Shown here piece by piece: positions 33,448 through 43,362 of a stretch of DNA of 64,000 nucleotides. Under the pieces are notes generated by a model. The model saw only the letters and a program-made list of their open reading frames with translations, was not told the origin of the DNA and ran no database searches. The stretch lies in assembly GCA_037953745.1 (NCBI GenBank), contig JBAKBP010004445.1, forward strand, positions 62,001 through 126,000, read 5' to 3'. Origin of the DNA: Lithodes maja. Lineage: Eukaryota > Arthropoda > Malacostraca > Decapoda > Lithodidae. Numbering within the stretch: the first letter of the stretch is position 1; each line of letters opens with the position of its first letter. The position numbers and the translations under genes were made by a program.

Positions 33448-36244
33448 ATACTCTTTTATCAGATTTACATGGCAAAGTTGGTTTTTTCTTACGATCAGGA
33501 GTAGCTACTAAATGGTCGAGATCAGAAACCTTCCTTACAACTCGATACGGACCAGAATACTTGGCAGACAAGGGGTGTCCCACCAGAGGCAGTAGTATCA
33601 GTACCTCCTGATCTACTTCAAACTCCCTCAGCTTCACCTTCTGGTCGTATCTGTCATTCATCTGAGCTTGTGAACTCTTACAGTTCCGACCTGCTACCTC
33701 CAAGCTCTTTAGCATTCTCTCACGGCTTTCAACTACATACTTTAGAAGTGAGCATGGCTTTGTGACTCCCTCCCAGATCTCCTTGACTATGTGGAGGGGC
33801 TCCCTGACCCTGTGTCCAAAAACCAACTCGTTCGGGCTAAATCCCAAGCTCTCCCCAGGTACTTCTCTCGCAGCAAATAAAACGTATGGGAGACCTAGAT
33901 CCCAGTCCTTCCCATTTTCCATGCAATAACACCGCAACATACTCTTGAGAGTCGAGTGCCACCTTTCCAAAACTCCCTGACTCTCGGGATGGTAGGCAGA
34001 TGACACCACAGACACTATCCCATGTTGCTGCATGGTCTGCTTAAACAGAGCAGAAGTAAAATTGGATCCCTGATCAGACTGGATCTCCTGAGGGTAGCCA
34101 TAACAAGAGAAATAGACAAGTAGGTTTTTGACAACAGTCTTAGCCATCCCGTTGCGCATGGGGTAAGCATCTGGATACCGTGTTGCTACATCCATTACAG
34201 TTAGTAAAAATTTATTGCCGGCACTAGTGGGGGGCAATGGGCCAACCATATCGATAACTACTTTGCTGAAGGGCGGCCCAATGACAGGGATGGGTTGTAA
34301 CGGGGCTCTCGGGATGACCTGATTGGGTTTCCCAACAACTTGACAAGTGTGACACTGTGACACCCATGACACGACACTCGCCTTTAACCCAGGCCACCAG
34401 AAAAGCTTGCTCAGAGCTGCCTCCGTCTTACGTGCCCCCAGGTGCCCTGCCAAAGGCACATCATGAGCTAATCTCAATAAGCTCTCACGGCACACCCTCG
34501 GTACTACTAACTGGTCCACTAATCCTGACCCGCCATCCCACTGTTTCTTGGGATCCTGATGTCTCCGATACAAGATCCCCTCGGACAAGAAAAAATCACC
34601 AGGCTGCACATCCCCATCGCTCTCCAGTTCGATAGCACCATTACCACACGCCCTGACTTCAGGATCTTCCAGCTGCAAGGAACATATATCAGCAGGTGCG
34701 AGATTATCCAAGTTCATCTTAAATAATTTATTTCCACCTCCAATGTCCCGCTGAGCCATCCTTTCCTCACGCTGCGCATAACGATGCTGTCGCAGAGTCT
34801 CTTCCTGCCCTGCACCTGCACTAGCGGTGACAGGCCCCGGGGCCTCTCCAGACTCTAACATAGGTGCCAATAATGAGTCACCAAGAAACACTGCCGGCTC
34901 AAAACTCTCCAATTGACCAACACTTCCCGTTTTCTTGTGACCTTTCCTCCGTGGTTTGATAGACTGAGGTGCTGGCTGCAAGGCTCCGGATGTCTGAGAA
35001 CGCGTCACAACACACGCCATAGTTTGTATGCTACACTTCTCAACCCACTCCTGTTCCTCCCTACTAACGTCGGCCGCCTTCTCGGCAACGACCAAGGGTG
35101 AAACCTTAGAAGCAGGCACCGCAAAGTCGTTGCCGAGGAGGAGGTCGACGCCCCCAACAGGCAAGTTCTCTACAATTCCAACATCCAGCTCCTTCGCCAC
35201 ACCATCCACCTCCAGCTCCATCCGCACCAGCGGGTAGGACTTCGTAGCATTGATCCCCTGAACTACCACCACCCGAGCAGCGTTAATCGGTCTACCAGTA
35301 AAGTTCCTTAACAAGGTCTGAGAAGCCCCAGTATCACGCAATAGTTTAACTCCTCGCCTTTCGCCAGCCCACCTCACAAAACCATGCCCTCTATGACCCC
35401 CAAAGACGTCGCGGACAGGGTTCGAGCCTTCCGGACTCTTGAACACAGGATGTGTCCCAACCTCTGACGAACTACCCTTGGCAAACTCAGAAGATATAGG
35501 CGACACCCCTATGCTGTGGGCCAATGACACAACCTTGTTTGGTGGCTTGTTCGGACAAGCATTTGCAAAGTGACCCTCCTTGTGACATGCAAAGCACTCT
35601 TTACTCTTTGGTTTCCCTTGGGAGTGGGAGGTACCATTAGACTTCTTATACGGGACGGTATTTGGTTTATGTTCAGTTTTATTGTCAGTGCTAGATGGTT
35701 TTGTGTATTTATGTGTATCAAAATTCTTGGGAGGGGGAGGGGTATGATCCTTTGCACCCGACTCACTCCTAGCTGCTGCTCCGCACCCTCGAATTAATGA
35801 CAGTCGGCGGTCAGCCATTTCTGCTGCCTCCTGGAGAGTTCTAGGATTTTTTTCCTTTATATTTAATGTTAAGTCCCCGCCTGTGCACTTAAAGAACTGC
35901 TCCAAGAGAACCAGCTCACTCAACTCCTCAAAAGTAGCTGCCCTCTCAGAACGCAGCCAATGTCGTAGTGCATCAGACAAGTCCCGGGCGTGTTCTAGGA
36001 AGGTACTATCCTTGCCCTTAGTAACACCCCGAAACTTCAAGCGGTAAGTTTCTGGTTGTAACTCATAGGCCCGTAGCACAGCCTTCTTTAGCTCATCATA
36101 AACTACACAGGACTCTAAAGGTAGTGCATCATACGCGTTTAGCCCCTTTCCTAGGAGTCTTGATGAAACTAATGCTGCCCACTTTTCCTGAGGCCACTGG
36201 TGTTCCTGACACTTCTTCTCAAATCGCATAAAAAACTCAGTCAT
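33350..36244 (-). CDS. Element B gag core-protease-integrase-GPY/F
   Basis: 964 codons from 36244. Order: gag core (MTEFFMRFEKKCQEHQWP, YRLKFRGVTKGKDS), CCHC knuckle CFACHKEGHFANACP at about 217-231, protease LLRDTGASQTLLRN, then the integrase HHCC finger (AHDVPLAGHLG, FWWPGLKASV, CHTC), DDE core (KVVIDMVGPLPP, IQSDQGSNF, SAYHPESQGVLERW), FSPNELVFGH, and the GPY/F module (SAKYSGPYRVVRKVSD). No RT lies between protease and integrase. The last 30 or so residues are out of frame relative to element C, consistent with the A6 indel near 33485. Its first ATG overlaps the stop of the upstream gag frame (ATGA). Confidence 0.92.
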   Translation of the reverse strand: MTEFFMRFEKKCQEHQWPQEKWAALVSSRLLGKGLNAYDALPLESCVVYDELKKAVLRAYELQPETYRLKFRGVTKGKDSTFLEHARDLSDALRHWLRSERAATFEELSELVLLEQFFKCTGGDLTLNIKEKNPRTLQEAAEMADRRLSLIRGCGAAARSESGAKDHTPPPPKNFDTHKYTKPSSTDNKTEHKPNTVPYKKSNGTSHSQGKPKSKECFACHKEGHFANACPNKPPNKVVSLAHSIGVSPISSEFAKGSSSEVGTHPVFKSPEGSNPVRDVFGGHRGHGFVRWAGERRGVKLLRDTGASQTLLRNFTGRPINAARVVVVQGINATKSYPLVRMELEVDGVAKELDVGIVENLPVGGVDLLLGNDFAVPASKVSPLVVAEKAADVSREEQEWVEKCSIQTMACVVTRSQTSGALQPAPQSIKPRRKGHKKTGSVGQLESFEPAVFLGDSLLAPMLESGEAPGPVTASAGAGQEETLRQHRYAQREERMAQRDIGGGNKLFKMNLDNLAPADICSLQLEDPEVRACGNGAIELESDGDVQPGDFFLSEGILYRRHQDPKKQWDGGSGLVDQLVVPRVCRESLLRLAHDVPLAGHLGARKTEAALSKLFWWPGLKASVVSWVSQCHTCQVVGKPNQVIPRAPLQPIPVIGPPFSKVVIDMVGPLPPTSAGNKFLLTVMDVATRYPDAYPMRNGMAKTVVKNLLVYFSCYGYPQEIQSDQGSNFTSALFKQTMQQHGIVSVVSSAYHPESQGVLERWHSTLKSMLRCYCMENGKDWDLGLPYVLFAAREVPGESLGFSPNELVFGHRVREPLHIVKEIWEGVTKPCSLLKYVVESRERMLKSLEVAGRNCKSSQAQMNDRYDQKVKLREFEVDQEVLILLPLVGHPLSAKYSGPYRVVRKVSDLDHLVATPDRKKKPTLPCKSDKRVCEAPLRASHCPGVDLQRSWWRRRKGQSSCGGG

Positions 36245-37017
36245 TCATTGAACACAGGAACTAGTTTAAGCAGGTGCGACAATGATTGGTCCCGATGTCT
36301 GTTACCTCCCCCAATATTTCGCCCTGTTACCTCCACTCGAGATCTCTCCAGCTCCCTGTCAGCCCGATACCTAGTAGACTCTGCCTGCAGTTCAGCCTCT
36401 CGTATAGCTGTTCTCTCTGCAGCCTCAGCCTGCACACTAGCCTGTCTCTCGGCAGCCTCAACCTGAGCTCTAGCCTGTCTTTCGGTAGCCTCAACCTGAG
36501 CTCTAGCAACCTCAGCCTGCACACTAGCCTGTCTCTCGGCAGCCTCAACCTTGGCCATCTCAAGCCGAAACAACAAATCTGGAGTCAACCCTTGAGGAGG
36601 GGAAGATGCATTTAATGGGGAGGGTCCTTGTGATTGAATTCCACGCTGCCATTGACCATCAACTTGGGGGTATGTACTAAATTCAGGCACCCTGACGTTT
36701 GATACGGGGGTAGAGTGGAGGGGGGGCTGGGGACCGGGGCCCCCAGTCGCCTCTCCACCCAGGTCTCTCCCTTCTAAACCCAATATCAAAGTCCTCAGCT
36801 GATCTTTCCTCATGCCACTTAAACCCTGGTGACCCTGAAGACCTGCCACACACTTTAAGCCATACTTATTCAGCTTCAACACCCTGGCAGCGGTAAGGGG
36901 CACCTCTAAAAATCTTCTAGCACCCTCCTCGCTATCGACTAGCCACTCCACAGGTCTTTCTCCCTCCGAGCCCGTATCGTGACCTGACCCATCACTGTGT
37001 TCTGATGTATTAGACAT
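36241..37017 (-). pseudogene. Element B gag N-terminal part
   Basis: 258 codons from ATG 37017 (MSNTSEHSDGSGHDT). An acidic start, VEWLVDSEEGARRFLEVPL, a proline-rich stretch, GLTPDLLFRLEMAKVEAAERQ, and a coiled coil built of near-repeats AQVEAAERQ and SVQAEAAERT (about 165-205), with one more repeat unit than element D. It ends KLVPVFNE and a stop, where D reads VFDESGVTEFF. Comparison suggests about 7 bases were lost, shifting frame. The downstream gag core restarts at the overlapping ATG. Probably one protein originally. Confidence 0.88.
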
Positions 37018-37212
37018 GTTTGTGTACTGCAGTAATTATCACGGTTATAGAATGTGCCTTATCTCCTATGCAAGTATGTATATACTAATGTTATTTAAAG
37101 TCTTTTAATGTGTTATATTGGTTGCTCAAAAAAAAAAAACTATGTCCACTGTATTCCTCTAATCATAAGGAATCTCAAAACAAATGACCACTATATTCCT
37201 CTGTTCAGTAAA

Positions 37213-37230
37213 TCCTATGCAAGGTCGCCA
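37213..37230 (-). other. Primer-binding site of element B
   Basis: Minus strand TGGCGACCTTGCATAGGA, two bases inside the 5' LTR. Confidence 0.62.
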
Positions 37231-37232
37231 TT

Positions 37233-38291
37233 TGTTACGTCCTGGGATATATAAACACTGGGCTCTTTCTATTGGACTAGGTATGCGGCAACAAGCAACA
37301 ACGGAAAAAGCTAGATCCAACCCTTATCTATAAACCCAGGCAACAAACCACCCTAAACCGTCAAGAGTCCTGCCTGGACAACAAGGTATCCTATGACTCG
37401 GTTACAGGGTGCACGCGCTATAGACTGCTGATAGTCAAGCAGGCTATATAAAAGATCACACAATTAAGTTGACTTAAAGCTTCAAGGAACAGATAGATAA
37501 CGGAATTAAATTGCAGAAACAATTTAATAACAAACTAGAAGAAAGTACATTTAACGTTACGTTAATTAATACAACTAATCACCCCTGCGTGAAAGAAGGT
37601 GAAAGCAAACAGTCCTCAAAACATCGTACCGGTAGACAAGATGCGGGTTTCTAAACTGCATGCGGCTACTGTAGGATCTGATGCTTAGCAAAGAAAGTAA
37701 GTTACGGATTTAGAGAACTCTTAACTCATAAGCAGGAATAAATACTAGTGATAGGCCATACAGTGTATAATGGCATAGGTATAATTAAATAAAGGCAGCA
37801 ACTCGCAACAATCTGTCTGGACCCCACCCTAGGCATACAAAATACATCCCAGGCTTGGCAACACTCAACACAGTTGCCGGGTCAAAATCGTCTACCCCGT
37901 GCGTGAGTCGAAACTAAGCCTAACGTTGCAATCGGATGCATATGGCAACGCTTCAGGCTCGTCCCAAGCTAGACTCTCCGCGCGAAGCAACGTCCCCCAG
38001 CCGGTCTCTCTCTCCCGCTCGTCTCCTCCCACTCTCACTAGACTTACATCTTATATATTATAATGAAACAATCAACTATCGAGAATAAAATATACTATGA
38101 TGCGTTGGTTAAGAATAAGGGCAGCTACAAGCTGTGAAACAACATAAGAATATCCCAGACATTAGTTACGTTGTCGTAGGATATATACTAAGGAAAAGCC
38201 TGCCGGCCGGCTGCCGCCAGCCGGTTTCTAAACGGCTGGGCAGCCGACGCGCGCGCACGCCCGCACGTGGCTACTATGCAGAAGCGTCACA
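37233..38291 (-). repeat. 5' LTR of element B, internally deleted
   Basis: 1059 bp. Lacks the 843 bp found at 29610-30452 of the left LTR (junction at about 37810, CAACA|ATCTG), hence also the hairpin. Otherwise very similar. It retains an empty TTAA site at about 38109. Confidence 0.92.
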
Positions 38292-38301
38292 ATATATATA
38301 T

Positions 38302-38374
<73 letters not shown>
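38292..38374. repeat. (TA)n tract, right flank of element B
   Basis: TA repeat with a short TACAATAT interruption at the left and TTATATATAGG at the right, directly followed by LINE-1 copy b. Confidence 0.9.
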
Positions 38375-39036
38375 GGCAGCCTCTCAGAAGCTGAGTGTGC
38401 TCAGCTGCCTCAGGGGGTTGTTTACCCCTGCACAGCTTCTTGCTCTGTACAACAGAGTACGTCCTTCTATTGAGTATTGTTCACATGTGTGGGGAGGATC
38501 CTCTCACATCGCACTCCTAGACAAAGTAGAAAGGAAGGCCATTCGTATCATTAGCTCCCATCCACTCACTAACTCTTTGTAATCTCTCTCTCTCCGCCGC
38601 AATGTTGCATCTCTCTCGCTATTCTATCGCTACTATAATTATCAGTGTTCCTCAGAGGTCTCCCAGTGTATACCACTTCCTCTATGTAGGGTATGTGGTA
38701 CCCGTCTTGCAACACAATCCCACCACTACTACTCTGTGCAACTCTCCAACCCAAGAGTGAAACGTTACTCTCAGACTTTCTTCTATTCAACAGTTGAGCT
38801 GTGGAACACTCTCCCAGAATCCGTCTTTCCCTCTTCCTCTTCCTATGAATTAAATTGCTTCAAACTCCGTTTGTCCAGGCATTTTGGCTCGTAGGTCCCT
38901 TCATTTTGGCCCTGTCACACTTTCAACTCTGGGGGAGGCACTCGCTGCAGGCACTTCTGCCATTTGCCTCCCTCACTCACATATACATTTTTTTTGTTTT
39001 TATATATATATACAGTTTATATATATTTATATATTG
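38375..39036 (+). pseudogene. LINE-1 copy b: C-terminal RT fragment and 3' UTR
   Basis: Starts at GCAGCCTCTCAGAAGCTG, the position equivalent to about 9313 in copy a. It reads LYNRVRPSIEYCSHVWGGSS and LLDKVERKAIRIISSHPLTNS, then, after a frame change near 38580, a typical LINE RT tail with FFYSTVELWNTLPES. The 3' UTR ends in an imperfect TA-rich stretch (39000-39036). 5'-truncated, lacking the catalytic palm. The TA tracts on both sides make the insertion boundary uncertain. Confidence 0.75.
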
Positions 39037-39732
39037 GGGGAGATTGTAGGCACCAATCGAACAGGGCTATACCCAGGAGAGGCTATAGGCATTTGAGAAG
39101 GAGTCGCTGGAACTCCTGTTTCATTTGCTCAGCCTCTCTTAATGATTTCCAAAGTGCCTCACTTACACAGAGTAATCCAGCTCGCTCTCACAAACACCTT
39201 CTCCTCCTCCTATCTACTTCACCACACTAAACATGCACACCACACTTCCTTCTTCCAAAATTATGTAATGATAATGAACATACGCCCAGCCTCGGAGGCC
39301 CCAGGGGGGGTTCTTGCCTGTAGTGTTGATGCAATTACACGCAAATACTTACTCAGATTCTTTTACTCCAAGTTTAAGATTGTATTTTTCTTTTTGTTAT
39401 GAATTATGTAGACTGATACGAACAATGTAAAGCATGGTTAATTAATTAACTGGACAACATTGAGGAAGCATCTTCTTACCCAATTTTTTCATCCAGGTTA
39501 TCGAGAAACATTTAGGCGTACTGGCTAGGGAGGCTACCCTAGATAACCGAATTCTGCGTTACCTTGTATAACTTATACAGTATATGATTTACAGTGGTTA
39601 TGTTTATGTTGGGATGGATACAAACCTGAAGACTATGACATATAACTGATAGCATTAATAATATAAATACTACTAATAATGTTCATAGTCCGGAGACTTA
39701 GTGAAATAATCGTGCACTTTGTGATACCGGCA
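39037..39732. other. No recognisable gene
   Basis: Low-complexity T-rich and AT-rich sequence. Short frames here lack domain signal. Confidence 0.5.
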
Positions 39733-39832
39733 TGTTAGTGTAGTGGAGAACGTCTCGGCTTCCCACACCGGGTGGCAAGAGTTCCTCGAGTTCCTTGAGC
39801 AAGGATGTGGGTTGTTGTTGTTGCTGTTGTTG
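39733..39832 (+). repeat. tRNA-like SINE head with (GTT)n-rich tail
   Basis: TTAGTGTAGTGGAGAACG fits a pol III A box (TAGTGTAGTGG). CTCGGCTTCCCACACCGGG resembles an anticodon arm, and AGAGTTCCTCGAGTTCC is a degraded B box. It is followed by TTGTTGTTGTTGCTG repeats. Too degenerate to be a tRNA gene. The body of the SINE is not recognised. Confidence 0.4.
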
Positions 39833-40504
39833 TTCCCCAAGCTGCCTGGCCGAACAGCCCCAAGGCCTCGAGCAAAGCCAAGGCCATAATCTAGCGCCCC
39901 CACAGAACCCTCCCTGCTTACCACAATAAAGCCTGGGTGACCGAAGCCACTCCATGGCGGGGAGCTGAGGAGGGTGCGGAAACGCCAGGGAAACCAAAGC
40001 CCCACCCAGGGCCCTGTGCCCCTCAGCAATTATGAAGAGAAAGTTGAGGGGCAAAGGAAAAATGTGGCGCTTTGGCTTCCAATCTTGATAGATTGGGAGG
40101 TCAATCCACGGAAGAGATGCCGTCACTTGAGATCTAGAGAATATATAAGTAAAAGGAACAGTCAGAGTAAGCTATGGCAGAGATCGCTCAGTTCTCACTC
40201 TGATAGACCAGCCCATCACCACATGACTAGAACCCAATCCTCTCAGCATCAGCTAGGAAAGGCCCTAGAAAGCCGCCTTTGGCGAGGGGATAGCTCCCTA
40301 TTTCATCCCCTTTCGGGGTTGGGCACCCGCCCTTTCGGGGTTGGGCACCCGTGGGTAATAGTATCTGGTAATAAACTTTGGTCGAACGCTATTGAATCTC
40401 GAAGCGAGGGCTAGAGAGAAATGGCACTATATAACCTGAACATTATTATTAGTAGTAGTAGTAGTAGTATTATAAGTATGATATTTGGGATATAAATAAT
40501 ATAC
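39833..40504. other. Unassigned, with two short tandem repeats
   Basis: Contains two copies of CCTTTCGGGGTTGGGCACCCG (40309-40329 and 40331-40351) and an AGT trinucleotide run at about 40451-40468. The open frames in this region have no recognisable domain. Confidence 0.6.
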
Positions 40505-42207
40505 TGTTACGATCCAGGTTCTCAAAGATACAGGGCTCTTCAACATTGGACTAGATAATGGCAAAAAGCAACAACGGTAACACTAGATCCAACCCCTGCC
40601 TTAAACACTGGAAAACAAAACACCATTACCGCCCTGAGTCGTGCCTGGACAACGAGGTATCCTATGACTCGGTAACTGGTGCACACACACTAGGCTGACG
40701 CTCAATGAAACAGCCTATTCTCAAACAGTAAAAGATTACTCGATTATGTTACACAAAGAAAAGATAGTTAACGTGATTAATTAACGTTACGGTAGATACT
40801 CAAATAACTGGCACTCCTGTATTAAAGAAAGTGCAATGCTAGTCCTGCAACATCAACTGGAAACTTCTGAAATAAGTCTGATGCTGGGAAGATGTTCGTA
40901 AAGAATCTTGAACAATTATAATGCAGAATACGGGTCACAATAAATGCTAGGACATATAGTAATAATAGGCAGGCGAATAATAAAGACTGCGCAAAGGTAG
41001 TAATGCTCGACAACTAAAGAAATGCTTCGTGACACAACGCAACAGCCTACTCGGGTTGTGCAACTCAACAACAACCTCGGCTCAAAAGTGCAGTGAATAA
41101 TAATGCTGCATACATATAATAAGGGGGCTTATCTCTAACCAGTGTCTGCTCAGTTAATAAAGTCTAGCTGGGGTATCAAGGCAGGGCAACAATGGGCGAG
41201 CATGCGGCTCGTAGCCTAACGTTGTCCGAGGGTGGTATAATGAAGATTACGTTATATGACGGGGATGCTCTCTTGATAAATCTAGGTCTCTAGTACCTAG
41301 CTCTATCCTGGCGATCCCTCAGAAGTCAACACAAAGAGGCAGCACTATGTTGTGAGGGATAGGCTATGGCCCTCTCACACCACAGTGCTGTGCTCGCAAA
41401 GTAAACCAACCCGAAGACAACTTAGGCTCCCACAGTACCTGTCGATGTCGTGCAGAGCTTAGCTAACACTGCACACCTCGGAGACAACGACACTGTAACC
41501 TTACCCCTAGTCTAGCTTTAGATAACCAAGCAGAATCACTCAACACCTTCCAAGGGAGACATATACCGGTCTACAACCTTCCCGAGAGAGTTTACATACG
41601 GAAAAGTCTGTCTCTCTAAACCTCAATAAAGCATACCTCCTTAACCTAATACATGGAAATATCTGAGAGCTTCGCGTACAATACGACTGGTCGACGGTGA
41701 ACGTCTATGCTGAAACCAGAAGGGATGTTGAGTTTAATAAAGATTAGAGAATGAGAAAGGAGAAGTCGAGAGAGAGAGATAGTATGCAAAGTCGCGAGTA
41801 TGGGGGACAGAATTGCAAAGGACGTAGGTGATACGCGTGTCAGGCAAGCTCTGAGCTGGTAAAGAACACGAGGCCACGACGGGAAGGGACTAGTTGACCA
41901 ACCGGCCGCCAACGCCGTCAGCGCCCAAGCGAGCCGCGTCATAGCTCACCTCGCTGCCGGGTGTACTCCCTCACACTCTCTCGCTCGCCTCCCACACAAG
42001 CAACATTTATATTATAGCGAATATAAAATATAAGGCGCGGTCACAGACCAAAACAAAGACCATTTCTAGACTGTCTGTGGCAACACGACACTAATGAAAT
42101 AAAGCAGATCATTCTAGGACAACTGTAGCCTATCCCCCCATCCTGGCAAGCGCTAGCGAGCTGCAATGCCCCACGCAACCATTCTGCTAATGCCGGGAGA
42201 CGTCACA
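40505..42207 (-). repeat. 3' LTR of element D
   Basis: 1703 bp, plus-strand TGTTACGATCC...GACGTCACA, followed by the complement of the polypurine tract (CCCCCCCCAAG). Hairpin at 41275-41307. Confidence 0.93.
41275..41307 (-). other. Conserved LTR hairpin, element D 3' LTR
   Basis: Element-strand arms GATAGAGCTAGGT and ACCTAGATTTATC, G-A mismatch at position 7, one G-T pair, loop ACTAGAG. Flanks CGCCAG and AAGAGAGC. Confidence 0.72.
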
Positions 42208-42612
42208 CCCCCCCCAAGATATGGGACACTCAACCATGAGCCCATATCTGAACAGGCAGAATGTCGCTAGAATCTGCCACTCCTAACCACTCTGCCACTC
42301 ATGGAATGCAAGCTCAGTCTCCTCAAAAAAAAAATACAACATTTTTATATAAAAAATCTTATCACCCTTCCCATATATAATACATTAATTCATAACATTG
42401 TGCTCCCAGAGCGAGCTTTAAGAAGCACAGCCTACTGAGGGAAAATCATCTGCACTCAGTACTCAGCTACAATATTATCCTAAAATTAATTATTAAAAAG
42501 AAAGAGTTTTTATTTAATTTTTAATATTTTATTTTAATGTTGTTTTTGGTGGCTACTATAGATGTAGCCTAATTTTCTTCTAATCAAAGCCAACAACTCC
42601 TGCCCTGCGACC

Positions 42613-43362
42613 CTACGCTGATGCTACACAGGCGAGCCAACAAGCACCAGCGAAAAAATTACACCGCGAGCCAAGACAGGAGGCTATACCAACATACTGT
42701 GGTAGCCTACCCCGGATCCTCCACCCACGACAGACACTGACTGAACAGCGAGGGTTCTCCTGCAAACAAAGCCAAAACATTATCAGTGCCCTTAGCATGC
42801 CACACATCCAACTTGTGTTCCGGCAGCACAACAACACCTGACACTGATAAACTGCCCAGTTCATCGCAAGACTGGCACTTCTCTTCGCTCTTTCCGGCAA
42901 CGGGGCCTGCCAATAACCCTTCACTAGTTCTACCTTCGTGATGAGCGAGGCAGCCCCGAAGCGGTCTATGGTGTCGTCAACTCTGGGTAATGGATAGGCG
43001 TCTGTCAGGGATAATGCTTCCACACTCTTGCAATCAACATACACACAGACTCTGCCACCAAACTCAGGTTGCAAAGCCACTGGCAACGACCAGTCACGAT
43101 ATCCCTCATCCCTCAGACCCCCTCTCCACACGCCGTACAGCTCCGCCTTCACAACAGGCTGTCGAGCAGGATTCACACGGTAGGGAACCAACTCGAGCCT
43201 TGCACTGTCTCCAGCCTCCATGTCGGATTCTACCCCGTACATCAGGCCTGGAGAAGCAACAAACATGCGGACGGACTGCCACAGCCTAGTAAACAACTCC
43301 TCTTGTCGCTCAGGAACAAGAGGTTGCAACTTATCTTGCAGAACAATATGCCTAGTGCCCTC
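42613..43362 (-). pseudogene. Element D reverse transcriptase remnant
   Basis: In frame with gag-IN. It contains RT N-terminal motifs: VPYRVNPARQP, WSLPVALQPEFGG, VYVDCKSVEALSLTDAYPL, KVELVKGYWQAPLPERAK. After AVYQCQVL a deletion removes the palm, including the YLDD loop. The remainder, read in another frame (42913-42707), gives LDVWHAKGTDNVLALF and LSWVEDPG, the very end of RNase H. GPY/F is also missing upstream. Polymerase and RNase H activity are impossible. The RT is quite diverged from those of B and C, suggesting a third parental lineage. Confidence 0.82.

Larger units (their letters stand above)
29033..38291 (-). mobile_element. Gypsy LTR element B, all domains present
   Basis: 9.26 kb on the minus strand with LTRs at 37233-38291 (5') and 29033-31566 (3'). 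The target duplication reads ATAT on both sides, within a TA tract, so it is weak evidence by itself. Primer-binding site at 37230-37213; polypurine tract TTGGGGGAGG (plus-strand complement 31567-31576). Coding order is gag, protease, integrase with DDE, GPY/F, RT, RNase H. Only two frame breaks separate the parts, making B the most complete element here. Aligned LTR segments differ by only a percent or so, apart from one large deletion and one insertion. Confidence 0.93.

Noticed and set aside
33478..33490. Programmed frameshift between integrase and RT of element B
   Set aside because: The shift is +1 at an A6 run, C has no frameshift there, and a one-base gain explains it.
37233..38291. 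Right LTR of B interpreted as having two deletions
   Set aside because: Only one is a deletion; the other difference is a TTAA-duplicating insertion in the left LTR.
39974..40414. 146-residue plus-strand frame
   Set aside because: No domain or homologue recognised; the overlapping antisense frames are as long, and it crosses a local tandem repeat.
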